From: Nocardioides sp. BGMRC 2183
GTDB lineage: Bacteria; Actinomycetota; Actinomycetes; Propionibacteriales; Nocardioidaceae
DNA: 64,000 nucleotides
Assembly: GCA_008123405.1 (NCBI GenBank)
Contig: VSSA01000004.1
Coordinates: 279,852 to 343,851 of the forward strand
Reading direction: 5' to 3'
Under the pieces are notes generated by a model, which made no database searches, was not told the DNA's origin, and was given only the letters and a program-made list of their open reading frames with translations. The position numbers were made by a program, and so were the translations under genes. Shown here one piece after another: positions 38,368-47,621 of the stretch; positions within the stretch are counted from its first letter, which is position 1, and every line of letters starts with the position of its first letter.

Positions 38368-38456
38368 GTGTCGGTTTCCCCGGTTCACCGGGGATCCCGT
38401 CACTTCCTCACCGTTGCAGCCCCTGAGAAGTGACGGTTTCCCGGTGATTCCGACAC
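38368..38456. repeat. dispersed palindromic repeat, family A, copy 2
   Basis: Begins GTGTCGGTTTCCCCGG like copy 1 and ends CCGACAC, the inverse of its start. The first hairpin has CCCCGGT/ACCGGGG; the second has CACTT...AAGTG around CGTTGCAGC. The stems differ in sequence from copy 1 but keep pairing. It fills the leuB-ilvE spacer. Confidence 0.78.
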
Positions 38457-38470
38457 GCGAGCCCGAGGAC

Positions 38471-38476
38471 TAGATT
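38471..38476 (+). promoter_or_regulatory. -10 box of ilvE
   Basis: TAGATT ends 7 nt before ATG 38484, suggesting a leaderless transcript starting there; this is why I prefer that ATG to the GTG at 38478. Confidence 0.4.
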
Positions 38477-38483
38477 CGTGACC

Positions 38484-39563
38484 ATGCAGATCACCACCAC
38501 ACTCGCCGAGCACCCGACCGACGACGCTCGTCTGGCCGAGATCCTGGCCAACCCGGGTTTCGGCACCCACTTCTCCGACCACATGTTCACGGTCGAGTGG
38601 ACCCCCGAGCGCGGTTGGTACGACGCCCGCATCACGCCGTACGGACCGCTCACCCTCGACCCGGCGGCTGCCGTCCTGCACTACGCGCAGGAGACTTTCG
38701 AGGGGATGAAGGCCTACCGCCACGACGACGACTCGCTGTGGCTCTTCCGGCCGGAGGCGAACGCGGAGCGGATGGTGCGCTCGAGCCACCGCCTGGCGCT
38801 GCCGGTGCTGGAGGTGCCCGACTTCCTGCAGGCGGTCGAGGAGCTGGTCAGGGTCGACGCCCGCTGGGTGCCGGGCAATGACGACGGCGGTGAGAAGACG
38901 CTGTACCTGCGCCCGTTCATGTTCGCCTCGGAGAAGTTCCTCGGGGTGCGACCAGCGCAGCACGTCACGTTCATGGTGATCAGCAGCCCGGCCGGGGCGT
39001 ACTTCAAGGGCGGCATCAAGCCGGTCACGTTGTGGCTCACCGAGGAGTACACCCGGGCCGGACGGGGCGGGATGGGAGCGGCCAAGACGGGCGGCAACTA
39101 CGCGAGCTCGCTGGTCGCCCAGCAGGAGGCCTCCGCACACGGCTGTGACCAGGTGGTCTTCCTGGACACCCAGGAGGGCCGTTACGTCGAGGAGCTCGGC
39201 GGGATGAACATGTACTTCGTCTTCGACGACGGATCGATCGTCACCCCGGAGACCGGCACCATCCTCGAGGGCATCACCCGCTCCTCGATCATCGAGCTGG
39301 CCGGCAAGATGGGCCACCCGGTGACCGAGCGGAAGTTCGGAATCGAGGAGTGGCGCGAGGGCGTCGGCTCGGGACGGATCACCGAGATCTTCGCCTGTGG
39401 CACTGCCGCGGTGGTGACGCCGGTGGGCGCGCTCAAGTCGGCCGACGGCGAGATCCCTGCACCTGCCTCCCAGGATCTGACCATGCGGATCCGCGAGCAG
39501 CTGGTCGGCGTCCAGCTCGGACGCGCCGAGGACACCTTCGGCTGGATGCACCGGGTCGGCTAG
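38484..39563 (+). CDS. ilvE: branched-chain amino acid aminotransferase
   Basis: 359 residues (361 if GTG 38478 is used, which has GAGGA 8 nt upstream). Last step of valine, leucine and isoleucine synthesis, PLP-dependent fold type IV. PLP Lys is in GAAKTGGNYASSLVAQ (about residue 202); other family motifs are ETFEGMKAYR, RMVRSSHRLALP and GGMNMYFVFDDG, with the phosphate-binding GITRSSII and ACGTAAVVTPVG. It is separated from leuB by a palindromic repeat and has its own probable promoter. Confidence 0.95.
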   Translation: MQITTTLAEHPTDDARLAEILANPGFGTHFSDHMFTVEWTPERGWYDARITPYGPLTLDPAAAVLHYAQETFEGMKAYRHDDDSLWLFRPEANAERMVRSSHRLALPVLEVPDFLQAVEELVRVDARWVPGNDDGGEKTLYLRPFMFASEKFLGVRPAQHVTFMVISSPAGAYFKGGIKPVTLWLTEEYTRAGRGGMGAAKTGGNYASSLVAQQEASAHGCDQVVFLDTQEGRYVEELGGMNMYFVFDDGSIVTPETGTILEGITRSSIIELAGKMGHPVTERKFGIEEWREGVGSGRITEIFACGTAAVVTPVGALKSADGEIPAPASQDLTMRIREQLVGVQLGRAEDTFGWMHRVG

Positions 39564-39571
39564 CTTGAACC

Positions 39572-41476
39572 GTGACCGCTCCCGCCGGATCCGACCAGTC
39601 TGTCTGCGGCCGCGACGCCTACGAGGGACAGAGCTCACGCTCGCTACGCGAGTTCATCCGGACCGAGTCGGGGTCGGCTGGCCTGCTGGTGCTGGCCGCG
39701 GTGGTCGCACTGCTGTGGGCGAATTCGCCGTGGTCGGAGGGCTACCAGCACCTGTGGGAGACCGAGCTGTCGATCCGGTTCGGCGACAGCGGGCTCACCA
39801 TGAGCCTGCACCACTGGATCAACGACGGTCTGATGGTGGTCTTCTTCTTCGTGATCGGACTGGAGGTCCGCCGGGAGTTCGCCATCGGCGAGCTCACCGA
39901 CCGCAGCCGGATCGTGGTGCCGCTGGTCGCCGGGCTCACCGGGATGGTGGTGCCGGTCGCGATCTTCCTCGCGCTCAACCCGGACTCGGAGGTCGCTGCC
40001 GGGTGGGGGGCGGTGATCGGCACCGACACTGCCTTCCTGCTCGGCGTGATGGCGCTGGTCGGGCCGGCCGTCTCCACCCAGCTGCGGATCTTCCTACTGA
40101 CGCTGACCGTCATCGACGACATCATCGCGGTCACCGTGATCGGCGTCGTCTACTCCGACCACCTTTCGCTCGGCCCCCTGCTCGTGGCCGCTGCCTGCCT
40201 GCTCGCCCTGGTCGGCCTGGACCGGGCTGGCGTCTGGCAGGCGGCACCGTACGTCGCCCTCGTGGTGCTGCTCTGGGTCGCGACACTCCAGTCCGGTCTG
40301 CACGCCTCCATCGCGGGGATGCTGTCCGGGCTGTTGGTGCCGGCCTTGGACCCGCGCCGTGCCGACGTGGAGGAGGCGGCGCGTCGGTTCCGGGCGTTCC
40401 GACAGTCCCCGATGGCCGGGGTGCAGCGCGATGCCCGGCGCTCACTGACCCGGACCATCTCGGTCAACGAACGACTCCAACAGGCCCTGCACATGCCGAC
40501 CAGCTATGTCGTGGTGCCGATCTTCGCCCTCGCCAATGCCGGGGTCGACCTGCGTGAGGGCGTGCTCGGCGATGCGCTCGGCTCCACCCTGACCTGGGGC
40601 ATCGTCGCGGGCCTGGTGCTCGGCAAGAGCATCGGCATCTTCGCCGGTGCCGCCGCCAGCGTCCGGCTCGGCTGGGGGCGGCTGCCGCAGGGTGTGGGCT
40701 CGGGGCACGTGCTCGCCGGGGGCGCACTCTCCGGTATCGGGTTCACCGTCTCGCTGCTGATCATCGGGCTCGCCTTCGACTCCGCGACGCTGCAGGACCA
40801 GGCCACGGTGGGGGTGTTGCTCGCTGCGGTGATCGCCAGCCTCGCCGGGTGGGCTGCGTTCCGCTTCGCCGCACGCTTCCTCGGCCAGCACGACGCCGCG
40901 CTGCCGCGGAAGCTGAGCATGCCGATCGACCCGGTCCGCGACCATGTCGCCGGGCCGGTCGACGCGCCGCTCACCCTGGTGGAGTACCTCGACTATGAGT
41001 GTCCCTTCTGCGCCCGGGTCAGCGGGGTCGGCGACGAGCTGCGCGCCCACTTCGGCGACGAGCTGCGCTATGTCACCCGGCATCTGCCGCTGCCCGTCCA
41101 CCCCCACGCGGAGCTGGCTGCCCTGGCCGCGGAGGCCGCCGACCGACAGGGCCGGTTCTGGGAGATGCACGAGGTGCTCTTCGCCAACGCCGCCGAGCTC
41201 GAGCTGGAGGATCTGCTCGGTTATGCGGCCACCCTCGACCTGGACGTGGAGCAGTTCGCGCGGGACCTCGACGCGGACGAGGTGGCGCGGCGGATCGAGC
41301 GGGATGTCGCCTCGGCCGAGGCAAGCGGAGTCCGCGGCACTCCCACCTTCTTCGTCGGGGTCGGGGGCTGGGCGGTGCGCCACATCGGCCCGCACGACGC
41401 ACGTACCCTGATCGGTGTGCTGGAGTCGCTGCGACCTGGCACACGCGAGGGGAAGGGGTCGACATCGCCACGCTGA
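39572..41476 (+). CDS. nhaA: NhaA Na+/H+ antiporter fused to a DsbA/thioredoxin domain
   Basis: 634 residues. Residues about 30-430 are NhaA with eleven or twelve helices, including [13 protein letters not shown] and [14 protein letters not shown], whose Asp residues bind and translocate Na+. Residues about 450-625 are a DsbA-like thioredoxin domain ([19 protein letters not shown], redox CPFC; cis-Pro in GTPTFFVGV). Such fusions are known in actinobacteria; no signal sequence separates the domains, so the redox domain should be on the cytoplasmic side if NhaA topology is standard. GTG 39572 lies 5 nt after TAGCTT. Confidence 0.92.
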   Translation: MTAPAGSDQSVCGRDAYEGQSSRSLREFIRTESGSAGLLVLAAVVALLWANSPWSEGYQHLWETELSIRFGDSGLTMSLHHWINDGLMVVFFFVIGLEVRREFAIGELTDRSRIVVPLVAGLTGMVVPVAIFLALNPDSEVAAGWGAVIGTDTAFLLGVMALVGPAVSTQLRIFLLTLTVIDDIIAVTVIGVVYSDHLSLGPLLVAAACLLALVGLDRAGVWQAAPYVALVVLLWVATLQSGLHASIAGMLSGLLVPALDPRRADVEEAARRFRAFRQSPMAGVQRDARRSLTRTISVNERLQQALHMPTSYVVVPIFALANAGVDLREGVLGDALGSTLTWGIVAGLVLGKSIGIFAGAAASVRLGWGRLPQGVGSGHVLAGGALSGIGFTVSLLIIGLAFDSATLQDQATVGVLLAAVIASLAGWAAFRFAARFLGQHDAALPRKLSMPIDPVRDHVAGPVDAPLTLVEYLDYECPFCARVSGVGDELRAHFGDELRYVTRHLPLPVHPHAELAALAAEAADRQGRFWEMHEVLFANAAELELEDLLGYAATLDLDVEQFARDLDADEVARRIERDVASAEASGVRGTPTFFVGVGGWAVRHIGPHDARTLIGVLESLRPGTREGKGSTSPR

Positions 41477-41505
41477 GAGATCTGAGCGTCAGGATCAGCG
41501 CGCGG

Positions 41506-41928
41506 GTGCTGCGCACCCGGTGGTTGGTGCGCGCTCCCCTCTGGGTCTTCCGCGCCCGCCTGGGCTTCCTGCTCGGCGGGCGCCTCCTGATGTTGGAGCA
41601 CCGCGGCCGGAAGAGCGGTGAGTGGCGCCAGGTGGTGCTGGAGGTGGTCGCCCATCCCACTGCGACCCGGTACGTCGTGGTCGCGGGGTTCGGCGAACGC
41701 GCCCAGTGGCTACGCAACGTGCGGGCCGACCCGCGAGTGCGGGTCAGTGCGGGGACGCGGCACCGGCGTTCGGGCCGGGCGGTCGAACTGGAGCGCAGCG
41801 AGGCCGACGCCGTGCTGGCGACGTACTCGGTTGAGCATCCGGCCGCCTGGCGCCAGCTCAGCGACACCATGGCGCACGGTCTGGGCACCGACCTGGCCAC
41901 CCTGCCGGTGGTCGCCCTCGATCTCTGA
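41506..41928 (+). CDS. Ddn-like deazaflavin-dependent nitroreductase family protein
   Basis: About 140 residues of the F420/nitroreductase-like split-barrel family: LLMLEHRGRKSGEWRQVVLEVVAH, YVVVAGFGERAQWLRNVRADPRVRV and YSVEHPAAWRQLS are the typical segments. Start is uncertain. GTG 41506 is the first standard start in the right frame, but the reading frame continues upstream to a strong AGGGGAAGGGG (41449-41459 area) with only GTC/ATC codons behind it, so a longer product with a rare ATC start, overlapping nhaA, is possible. Cofactor F420 is likely from the family but not shown. Confidence 0.75.
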   Translation: MLRTRWLVRAPLWVFRARLGFLLGGRLLMLEHRGRKSGEWRQVVLEVVAHPTATRYVVVAGFGERAQWLRNVRADPRVRVSAGTRHRRSGRAVELERSEADAVLATYSVEHPAAWRQLSDTMAHGLGTDLATLPVVALDL

Positions 41929-41991
41929 TCACCCACACCCCACCAGCACCCTTCGGTGTCGGCGTTGCGCACTCCGGCACCCTCGGCTGGG

Positions 41992-41997
41992 TAGTCT
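41992..41997 (+). promoter_or_regulatory. -10 box of membrane Ser/Thr kinase gene
   Basis: TAGTCT ends 6 nt before GTG 42004, identical to the box and spacing of telA, another leaderless start. Confidence 0.45.
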
Positions 41998-42003
41998 CAG
42001 GAC

Positions 42004-43773
42004 GTGACCAGCCAGCCTCAGATCGGACCGACCCGGGTCGGGGACTACACCCTGCTCACCCGGCTCGGCGAGGGCGGCATGGGCATCGTGCACCTGGCCC
42101 GCGGCGCAGACGGGCGCCGGGTGGCGCTCAAGGTGCTGCGCCCGCACGTCATCGGCGACGCCGAGGCGCGGGCCCGGCTGGCGCGCGAGGTCGGTTCGTT
42201 GAGCCGTGTCCGCAGCCCCTGGGTGGCCGAGATCCTGGCCGCCGACCCCTGGGGCGAGATGCCCTATGTGGTCACTCGCTATGTCCCTGGACTCTCCCTG
42301 CACGACCACGTCCAGGAGGAGGGACCGGTCGCCGACCGTGACCTCTACTGGCTGGCGGGCTGTCTCGCCGAGGGGATCGAGGCGGTGCACGCTGCCGGCG
42401 TCCTGCACCGCGACGTGAAGCCGTCGAACGTGCTGATGGAGGGCCGCACCCCGATCCTGATCGACTTCGGCCTGGCCCGGGTCGCCGAGGACCCACGGCT
42501 CACCCAGACCGGTTGGCTGTTGGGCACGCCTGGCTACCTCGCCCCCGAGATCCTGTACGGCGACGAGGCCACTCCTGCTGCCGACGTGCACGCTTGGGCG
42601 GCGACCGTCGCCTATGCGGCGACCGGCCACGCGCCGTACGGGCGGGGGCCGGCGATGGCGATCATGGACCGGGCGCGCCGAGGGGAGCACGACCTCTCCG
42701 GTATCGCCCGGCCGATGGCCGACGTCCTGGCTGCGGCGCTGGCTCCCGACCCGCTCGAACGGCCCTTGCTGGAGGAGTTGCTCGCGTGGCTGCGACCGCT
42801 GAGCACGCGGCCCGCCGACCCACCGGTGCCGGCACCGGTGGGAGGGGTGCTCGGCGGCTCGGCGGAGGCGGACGAGGAGGACTTCACCCTGCCGTTGGCG
42901 CTTGCCGCCCAGGCCGGTGTGCTGCTGCCGCCGGTGCCCGCGACTCCGGTCGAGGAGGTCGCCACCGCGACCCCGATCACGGTCGCGGACCACGTGGCCC
43001 CCCTCCCGCAGGATTCGGTCCCACCGCCGGGACCGCCGGCCGCCCCCGCCCCGCCGACTGCCCCCGGCCCGCCGGCCGCTCCGACCACGCCGATGTCGCT
43101 CGAGGACCCGACCGCGACCGAGCGTCTGGCCGAGCCTGACGCGCTGACCCGGATGGAGGAGCAGTGGGACCGTCAGTGGGGGGAGCCGCCCGGTGCCCCA
43201 CCTGCCGAGGTGCCGGCCGTGGAGCGGGTCCGCCGCGGCCTCGCGGTCACCGCCGCGGCCTTCGTGGTCGGGGCCGGTTTCGCCGCGGCGCCCTGGCTCA
43301 CGCTGATCGGCGTGGTCGTCGTGATCTGGCTGCTGCGGGCCGGCTCCCTGGCCAGCTCGGCGGTCGCGGATCGCCGCCAGTTGCGCGGCCGCCGGTGGTA
43401 CGACGGCCTCGGCTGGGCGTTCTCCAGTCCCTGGCACCTGCTGCGAGCCACCACCGGCACCCTGGTGTTGACCGTGTGGAGCGCCGGACTCGCCCTGGCT
43501 GCCGGGCTGCTCTGCTATGCCTTCGCGCTGGATCTGCCCACCGCGCTGGTGATCAGCGGGACCACGCTCGGAGTCGCGCTGTGGTCCGGACCAGGCTCGG
43601 ACCGTTTTCGTCGGCCGGTCGGTAGGGCGCTCTATCCGTTGACCCATCGGCCGGTGGTCTGGTTGGTGCTGTGCGCGGCGCTGGTCGTGGCCGGATCGCT
43701 GCTGGCGATGGTGGCGATCGGGCAGGGAACGCTGTGGGCTCCGGCCGACAGCGGCCCGTTCGGGCTCGGCTGA
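42004..43773 (+). CDS. membrane serine/threonine protein kinase
   Basis: 589 residues. Kinase domain (about 12-260): P-loop RLGEGGMGIVHLA, Lys in VALKVL (about 41), catalytic HRDVKPSNVL (about 136), DFGLAR (about 156) and GTPGYLAPEIL. A Pro/Ala-rich linker (about 265-400) leads to four C-terminal membrane helices (AVTAAAFVVGAGFAAAPWLTLIGVVVVIWLL, TLVLTVWSAGLALAAGLLCYAFAL, VVWLVLCAALVVAGSLLAMVAIG). There is no extracellular PASTA or other sensor domain, so the input may come through the membrane part. It stands alone between nhaA and cimA. Confidence 0.9.
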   Translation: MTSQPQIGPTRVGDYTLLTRLGEGGMGIVHLARGADGRRVALKVLRPHVIGDAEARARLAREVGSLSRVRSPWVAEILAADPWGEMPYVVTRYVPGLSLHDHVQEEGPVADRDLYWLAGCLAEGIEAVHAAGVLHRDVKPSNVLMEGRTPILIDFGLARVAEDPRLTQTGWLLGTPGYLAPEILYGDEATPAADVHAWAATVAYAATGHAPYGRGPAMAIMDRARRGEHDLSGIARPMADVLAAALAPDPLERPLLEELLAWLRPLSTRPADPPVPAPVGGVLGGSAEADEEDFTLPLALAAQAGVLLPPVPATPVEEVATATPITVADHVAPLPQDSVPPPGPPAAPAPPTAPGPPAAPTTPMSLEDPTATERLAEPDALTRMEEQWDRQWGEPPGAPPAEVPAVERVRRGLAVTAAAFVVGAGFAAAPWLTLIGVVVVIWLLRAGSLASSAVADRRQLRGRRWYDGLGWAFSSPWHLLRATTGTLVLTVWSAGLALAAGLLCYAFALDLPTALVISGTTLGVALWSGPGSDRFRRPVGRALYPLTHRPVVWLVLCAALVVAGSLLAMVAIGQGTLWAPADSGPFGLG

Positions 43774-43790
43774 CTCCGTGCCATTGCAGT

Positions 43791-43828
43791 GCCCGGGCCG
43801 CCCAGCATGTGACGGCCCGCACCCGGGC
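43791..43828 (+). terminator. possible terminator after the kinase gene
   Basis: GCCCGGG (43791-43797) pairs with CCCGGGC (43822-43828) across a 24-nt loop that can itself form CCGCCC/GGCCCG-like pairing. No T-tract follows. Confidence 0.3.
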
Positions 43829-43855
43829 GGTCCAGGACGTGGCAGACTGGCCGAC

Positions 43856-43891
43856 GTGTCACCGCAGCGATTCACCCTGATCATTACCTAG
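43856..43891 (+). CDS. cimA leader peptide
   Basis: 11-codon ORF starting GTG, encoding MSPQRFTLIIT. The Thr-Leu-Ile-Ile-Thr end places threonine/isoleucine-pathway codons directly before the stop, right at the start of a hairpin and terminator that precede citramalate synthase. CimA supplies 2-oxobutyrate for isoleucine, so Ile codons are the expected sensor. Confidence 0.65.
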   Translation: MSPQRFTLIIT

Positions 43892-43955
43892 CGCGTCGTC
43901 GCCGGGCCCGCCCCGGACGCGACGCGCAGACCTCTCGTGCCCCGGGAGGTCTTTT
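43891..43955 (+). terminator. cimA attenuator: first hairpin plus intrinsic terminator
   Basis: GCGCGTCG (43891-43898) pairs with CGACGCGC (43920-43927), starting at the last base of the leader stop. Immediately after, AGACCTC (43928-43934) pairs with GAGGTCT (43946-43952) and a run of T follows. cimA begins 51 nt later. The two-hairpin layout matches that before ilvB. Confidence 0.72.
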
Positions 43956-44006
43956 GCATTTCGCCCCCAGCACCACTCACATCAGCAACCAGCGAGAGAC
44001 GGACCG

Positions 44007-45620
44007 ATGACCCAGCCCCTGGACCTCCACGGCGCCTTCCACGTCTACGACACCACCCTGCGCGACGGCGCGCAGCAGGAGGGCCTGAACCTCTCGGTGG
44101 CCGACAAGCTGACCATCGCCCGTCAGCTCGACGGACTCGGGGTGGGCTACATCGAAGGCGGTTGGCCGGGGTCGAACCCGAAGGACACCGAGTTCTTCCG
44201 GCGGGCAACCGCCGAGCTCGACCTGAAGCACGCACGACTGGCGGCGTTCGGATCGACCCGTCGTGCCGGCACCACGGCCGCGGACGACCCGATGGTCGCC
44301 GCGCTGCGCGACAGCGGCGCCCCGGTGGTCACCCTGGTGGCCAAGTCCCATGCGGGTCACGTGGAGAAGGCGCTGCGGACCACGCTGACCGAGAACCTCG
44401 CGATGGTCCGGGACACCGTGAGCCACCTGCGAGCCGAGGGGCAGCAGGTCTTCCTCGACGCCGAGCACTTCTTCGACGGCTACCGGCTGGACCGCGACTA
44501 CGCGTTGGAGGTGCTGCGGACCGCTGCGGAGGCCGGCGCCGACGTGGTTGCGTTGTGCGACACCAACGGCGGGATGCTCCCGCCCTGGGTCTCCGACGTC
44601 GTCGACGACGTGATCGCTGCCACCGGGGTGCGGGTCGGCATCCACTGCCACAACGACACCGGCTGCGCGGTGGCCAACACGCTTGCGGCAGTCGACGCCG
44701 GCGCGAGCCACGTGCAGGGCTGCATCAACGGGTACGGCGAACGCACCGGCAACGCCGACCTGGTCAACGTGGTCGCCAACCTGCAGCTCAAGCTGGACCG
44801 ACAGGTGCTCCCTCCCGGCCTGCTCCCCGAGGCCACCCGGATCGCCCACGCCGTCGCCGAGGTCACCAACGTGCCACCGGCCTCCCGCCAGCCGTACGTC
44901 GGCTCCTCGGCGTTCGCGCACAAGGCCGGTCTGCACGCGAGTGCGATCAAGGTCGACCCGGACCTCTACCAGCACATGGACCCGGCCGGCGTCGGCAACG
45001 ACATGCGCCTGCTGGTCTCGGAGATGGCGGGCCGTGCCTCGATCGAGCTCAAGGGCAAGGAGCTCGGCTTCGACCTCTCCGGCGATCCCGAGCTGGTCGC
45101 CCGGGTGACGGCGCGGGTGAAGGAGATGGAGGCCGGCGGCTACACCTTCGAGGCCGCCGACGCCTCGTTCGAGCTGCTCCTGGTCGAGGAGGTCGAGGGC
45201 GCGCGTCCGTCGTACTTCGACGTGGAGAGCTGGCGGGTGATCACCGAGACGCTGACCCACGCCGAGCCGGGGGAGGAGGCGGTCTCCGAAGCCACGGTGA
45301 AGCTGGCGGCCGCCGACGTGCGCTACGTGGTCACCGGCGAGGGGAACGGCCCGGTGAACGCGCTGGACCAGGCGCTGCGCTCGGCGATCGGACAGGCCTA
45401 CCCCGAGATCGCGAAGTTCGAGCTGATCGACTTCAAGGTCCGGATCCTCGACCAGGGGCACGGCACCGACGCGATCACCCGAGTGCTGATCGAGACCAGC
45501 GACGGCGAGGTGACCTGGGTGACGGTCGGCGTCGGCGCCAACGTGATCGAGGCGTCCTGGGAGGCGCTGGCCGACAGCCTCACCTACGGCCTGCGCCGCC
45601 ACGCGACGCCACTGACCTAG
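44007..45620 (+). CDS. cimA: citramalate synthase
   Basis: 537 residues, the usual length of CimA (2-isopropylmalate synthase-like family). It condenses acetyl-CoA and pyruvate to (R)-citramalate, giving a threonine-independent route to 2-oxobutyrate and isoleucine. Motifs: [13 protein letters not shown] at residue about 14, [12 protein letters not shown] (a CimA hallmark), metal-binding HCHNDTGCA (about 213) and [11 protein letters not shown]. The C-terminal LeuA-type regulatory domain (about 415-530) is intact and should bind isoleucine. Convergent with a glycosidase gene, 1 nt apart. Confidence 0.93.
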   Translation: MTQPLDLHGAFHVYDTTLRDGAQQEGLNLSVADKLTIARQLDGLGVGYIEGGWPGSNPKDTEFFRRATAELDLKHARLAAFGSTRRAGTTAADDPMVAALRDSGAPVVTLVAKSHAGHVEKALRTTLTENLAMVRDTVSHLRAEGQQVFLDAEHFFDGYRLDRDYALEVLRTAAEAGADVVALCDTNGGMLPPWVSDVVDDVIAATGVRVGIHCHNDTGCAVANTLAAVDAGASHVQGCINGYGERTGNADLVNVVANLQLKLDRQVLPPGLLPEATRIAHAVAEVTNVPPASRQPYVGSSAFAHKAGLHASAIKVDPDLYQHMDPAGVGNDMRLLVSEMAGRASIELKGKELGFDLSGDPELVARVTARVKEMEAGGYTFEAADASFELLLVEEVEGARPSYFDVESWRVITETLTHAEPGEEAVSEATVKLAAADVRYVVTGEGNGPVNALDQALRSAIGQAYPEIAKFELIDFKVRILDQGHGTDAITRVLIETSDGEVTWVTVGVGANVIEASWEALADSLTYGLRRHATPLT

Positions 45621-45621
45621 A

Positions 45622-47568
45622 TCACGGCCAGCCGGCGCTCGGGCAGCCGCCGTCGGTCCGCGGCCGCACGGTGAGCAGCGTGATCGACCGCGCCGGGAAG
45701 CTGCGCACCGAGGACCCACCGCGCCAGGTCGAGCGACGCACCGGACGCACCGAGGTCGGCCGCTGGCGGACGCCGGCCGGGCGGGTGACCTTCCCCGGAG
45801 CCGACCGCAGTGTCCGGGTCACCACGCAGCTGGCCTTCGCGCGATCCGGCATCGCCAGCCGGATCCGGGTCTCGCCCTTCCATCGGGTGTTCACCACCAG
45901 CATCGACCCCTGGGGCCCGTGCCGGGTGCCGGCGATCACCAGCGAGCGCGGCACGCCGGTCACCCGGACCGGCGTCTGTCCGACCAGCTGCCGCACCAGG
46001 TACTCCAGGTGCGCGGTGCCGGAGAGGGCGTAGCTGCGGCCGAAGCGTTCCAGCAGTGTGTCGAAGTTGGAGACGTTGGAGATCCGCACGCCGGCGTTGA
46101 CCTGGCCGACCAGCTCGACCCCGCGCAGCAGGTCGCCGAGGAACTCCAGGGATCGGTGCCGGCCGCTGGAGTGGAAGCCGCCGAACTCGGTGACGGTGAG
46201 GAACCGGTCCGCCGCGCCCTTGTGCCGGGAGCCCCGCATCGCGTCGGCCAGCGTGACCAGACTGCCGTTCGTGGCGCGCCCGCCCGTCATGTAGGCCCGA
46301 TGCATCGCCTTCACCGCGGTGGAGCCGCCGATCGCGGCGTACTGGTGGACCGCGAGGCAGTCGAAGTCGCGGCCGCCCGCCTCCATCAGGTCGACGAAGG
46401 AGAGAGTCGCCCAGGCGCTGCACACCGAGACGTCCACGCCGGGGACGTCCTGCAGCGCCCGGTAGAAGTCGCTGAAGCCGGGCATCCGCCCAGCGGCGTA
46501 CTGGATCCTCATCGCGCCCTTGGGCCGGGCGCCGCGCTTGCCGTCGCCGAACCGGATCCGGTCGTGCGCGGCGTTGAGCGTGAACACCCGTGCGCGAGGA
46601 CCTGCCTGGGCGAGTGACTCGACGTAGCGCCACTTCTTGCCGGCGACCCGGATCACCGGCGGGGTGCGCAGCGAGATCGGTGTGTAGCGGGTCCGGTAGG
46701 TCTGGCCGGCGCGTCCGTTCGCACGCGCCGGGGCGGCCAGGTCGCAGCCCGAGGCGCGATAGAGCCGGTCGTCGCCGGGGGTTCCCTGCTGGGTCCGGGT
46801 GCCTCCGCGCACGTAGTCGCGCAGCCGCCGGTCCAGCGGCACCGAGCGCCAGTAGCGCTGGTCGTTCAAATAGGGCTCGTTGCCGATCTCGACGGTGAGC
46901 CGACGCTGGCCGGTGGCCTTCGCGACGGCCTGCACGAACGCACGAGCCCGCTCCGGCGTGGTGTTGATCATCGGGACCATCAGGTTGGTGGCGGACTTCG
47001 CGTGGTCGGCGAAGGCGGCCTGGGCACCGATCGAGTACCCGGAGCGCGGTGCGGCGATCGCGGTGAAGTGGGGGGCGGCGAAGCCGCCGCTGGTCTGGCA
47101 GCCGATCGTGGTCATCGAGCGGCGGTAGTCGAAGAGGTTCGCGACCGTGCCGCCGGCGTACCGGATCGAGCGCAGGCCGGCGTCGGCGAGCAGCCCGGCG
47201 ACCCGGGAGCGCACCCGCCGCTTGGCCGGATCCCAGGCGCCGTCGGCGTCGTCGAGCCAGCGCAGGTTGCCGCCGACGATGCCCGGGACCACCTTGCCGT
47301 GCCCGAGACCGTCGCGGGTCAGGGTGACCGGCGCGGGCGCGAATCGGCCACGCGGTCCGCCGAGGCCGCTCTCCGGCGTGGGCGGGACCAGCTCGTCGAG
47401 ACCGACGCCGTGGCGACGGTCCCAGAGGTTCCCGTCGTCGTCGGTGGTCGGGTCGGGTGTCGCGGCCGCCGGGGTGAGCACGGCTGCGGAGAGGGTGAGC
47501 GCGACCAGAGCGACCAGGATCGCGACGGCCCTCGGGGGGCGGGGAAGCGTGCGCCGGCGGTGATGCAT
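45622..47568 (-). CDS. secreted glycoside hydrolase-like protein
   Basis: 648 residues. The N terminus MHHRRRTLPRPPRAVAILVA and the following hydrophobic stretch ending AAAT are a signal peptide. A TIM-barrel follows; TVEIGNEPYLN (about residue 229) and LTVTEFGGFHSSGR (about 460) carry the Asn-Glu pair and the second Glu typical of clan GH-A acid/base and nucleophile. Overall form is like GH39/GH79 or arabinofuranosidase-like enzymes; family and substrate cannot be fixed. The C-terminal part is a beta domain. ATG 47568 lacks a visible Shine-Dalgarno. Confidence 0.78.
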   Translation of the reverse strand: MHHRRRTLPRPPRAVAILVALVALTLSAAVLTPAAATPDPTTDDDGNLWDRRHGVGLDELVPPTPESGLGGPRGRFAPAPVTLTRDGLGHGKVVPGIVGGNLRWLDDADGAWDPAKRRVRSRVAGLLADAGLRSIRYAGGTVANLFDYRRSMTTIGCQTSGGFAAPHFTAIAAPRSGYSIGAQAAFADHAKSATNLMVPMINTTPERARAFVQAVAKATGQRRLTVEIGNEPYLNDQRYWRSVPLDRRLRDYVRGGTRTQQGTPGDDRLYRASGCDLAAPARANGRAGQTYRTRYTPISLRTPPVIRVAGKKWRYVESLAQAGPRARVFTLNAAHDRIRFGDGKRGARPKGAMRIQYAAGRMPGFSDFYRALQDVPGVDVSVCSAWATLSFVDLMEAGGRDFDCLAVHQYAAIGGSTAVKAMHRAYMTGGRATNGSLVTLADAMRGSRHKGAADRFLTVTEFGGFHSSGRHRSLEFLGDLLRGVELVGQVNAGVRISNVSNFDTLLERFGRSYALSGTAHLEYLVRQLVGQTPVRVTGVPRSLVIAGTRHGPQGSMLVVNTRWKGETRIRLAMPDRAKASCVVTRTLRSAPGKVTRPAGVRQRPTSVRPVRRSTWRGGSSVRSFPARSITLLTVRPRTDGGCPSAGWP

Positions 47569-47621
47569 GGCGTGACCGTAATCTGCACCGACACCCTCCT
47601 CGGGGCACCGCGCCGATGAGC

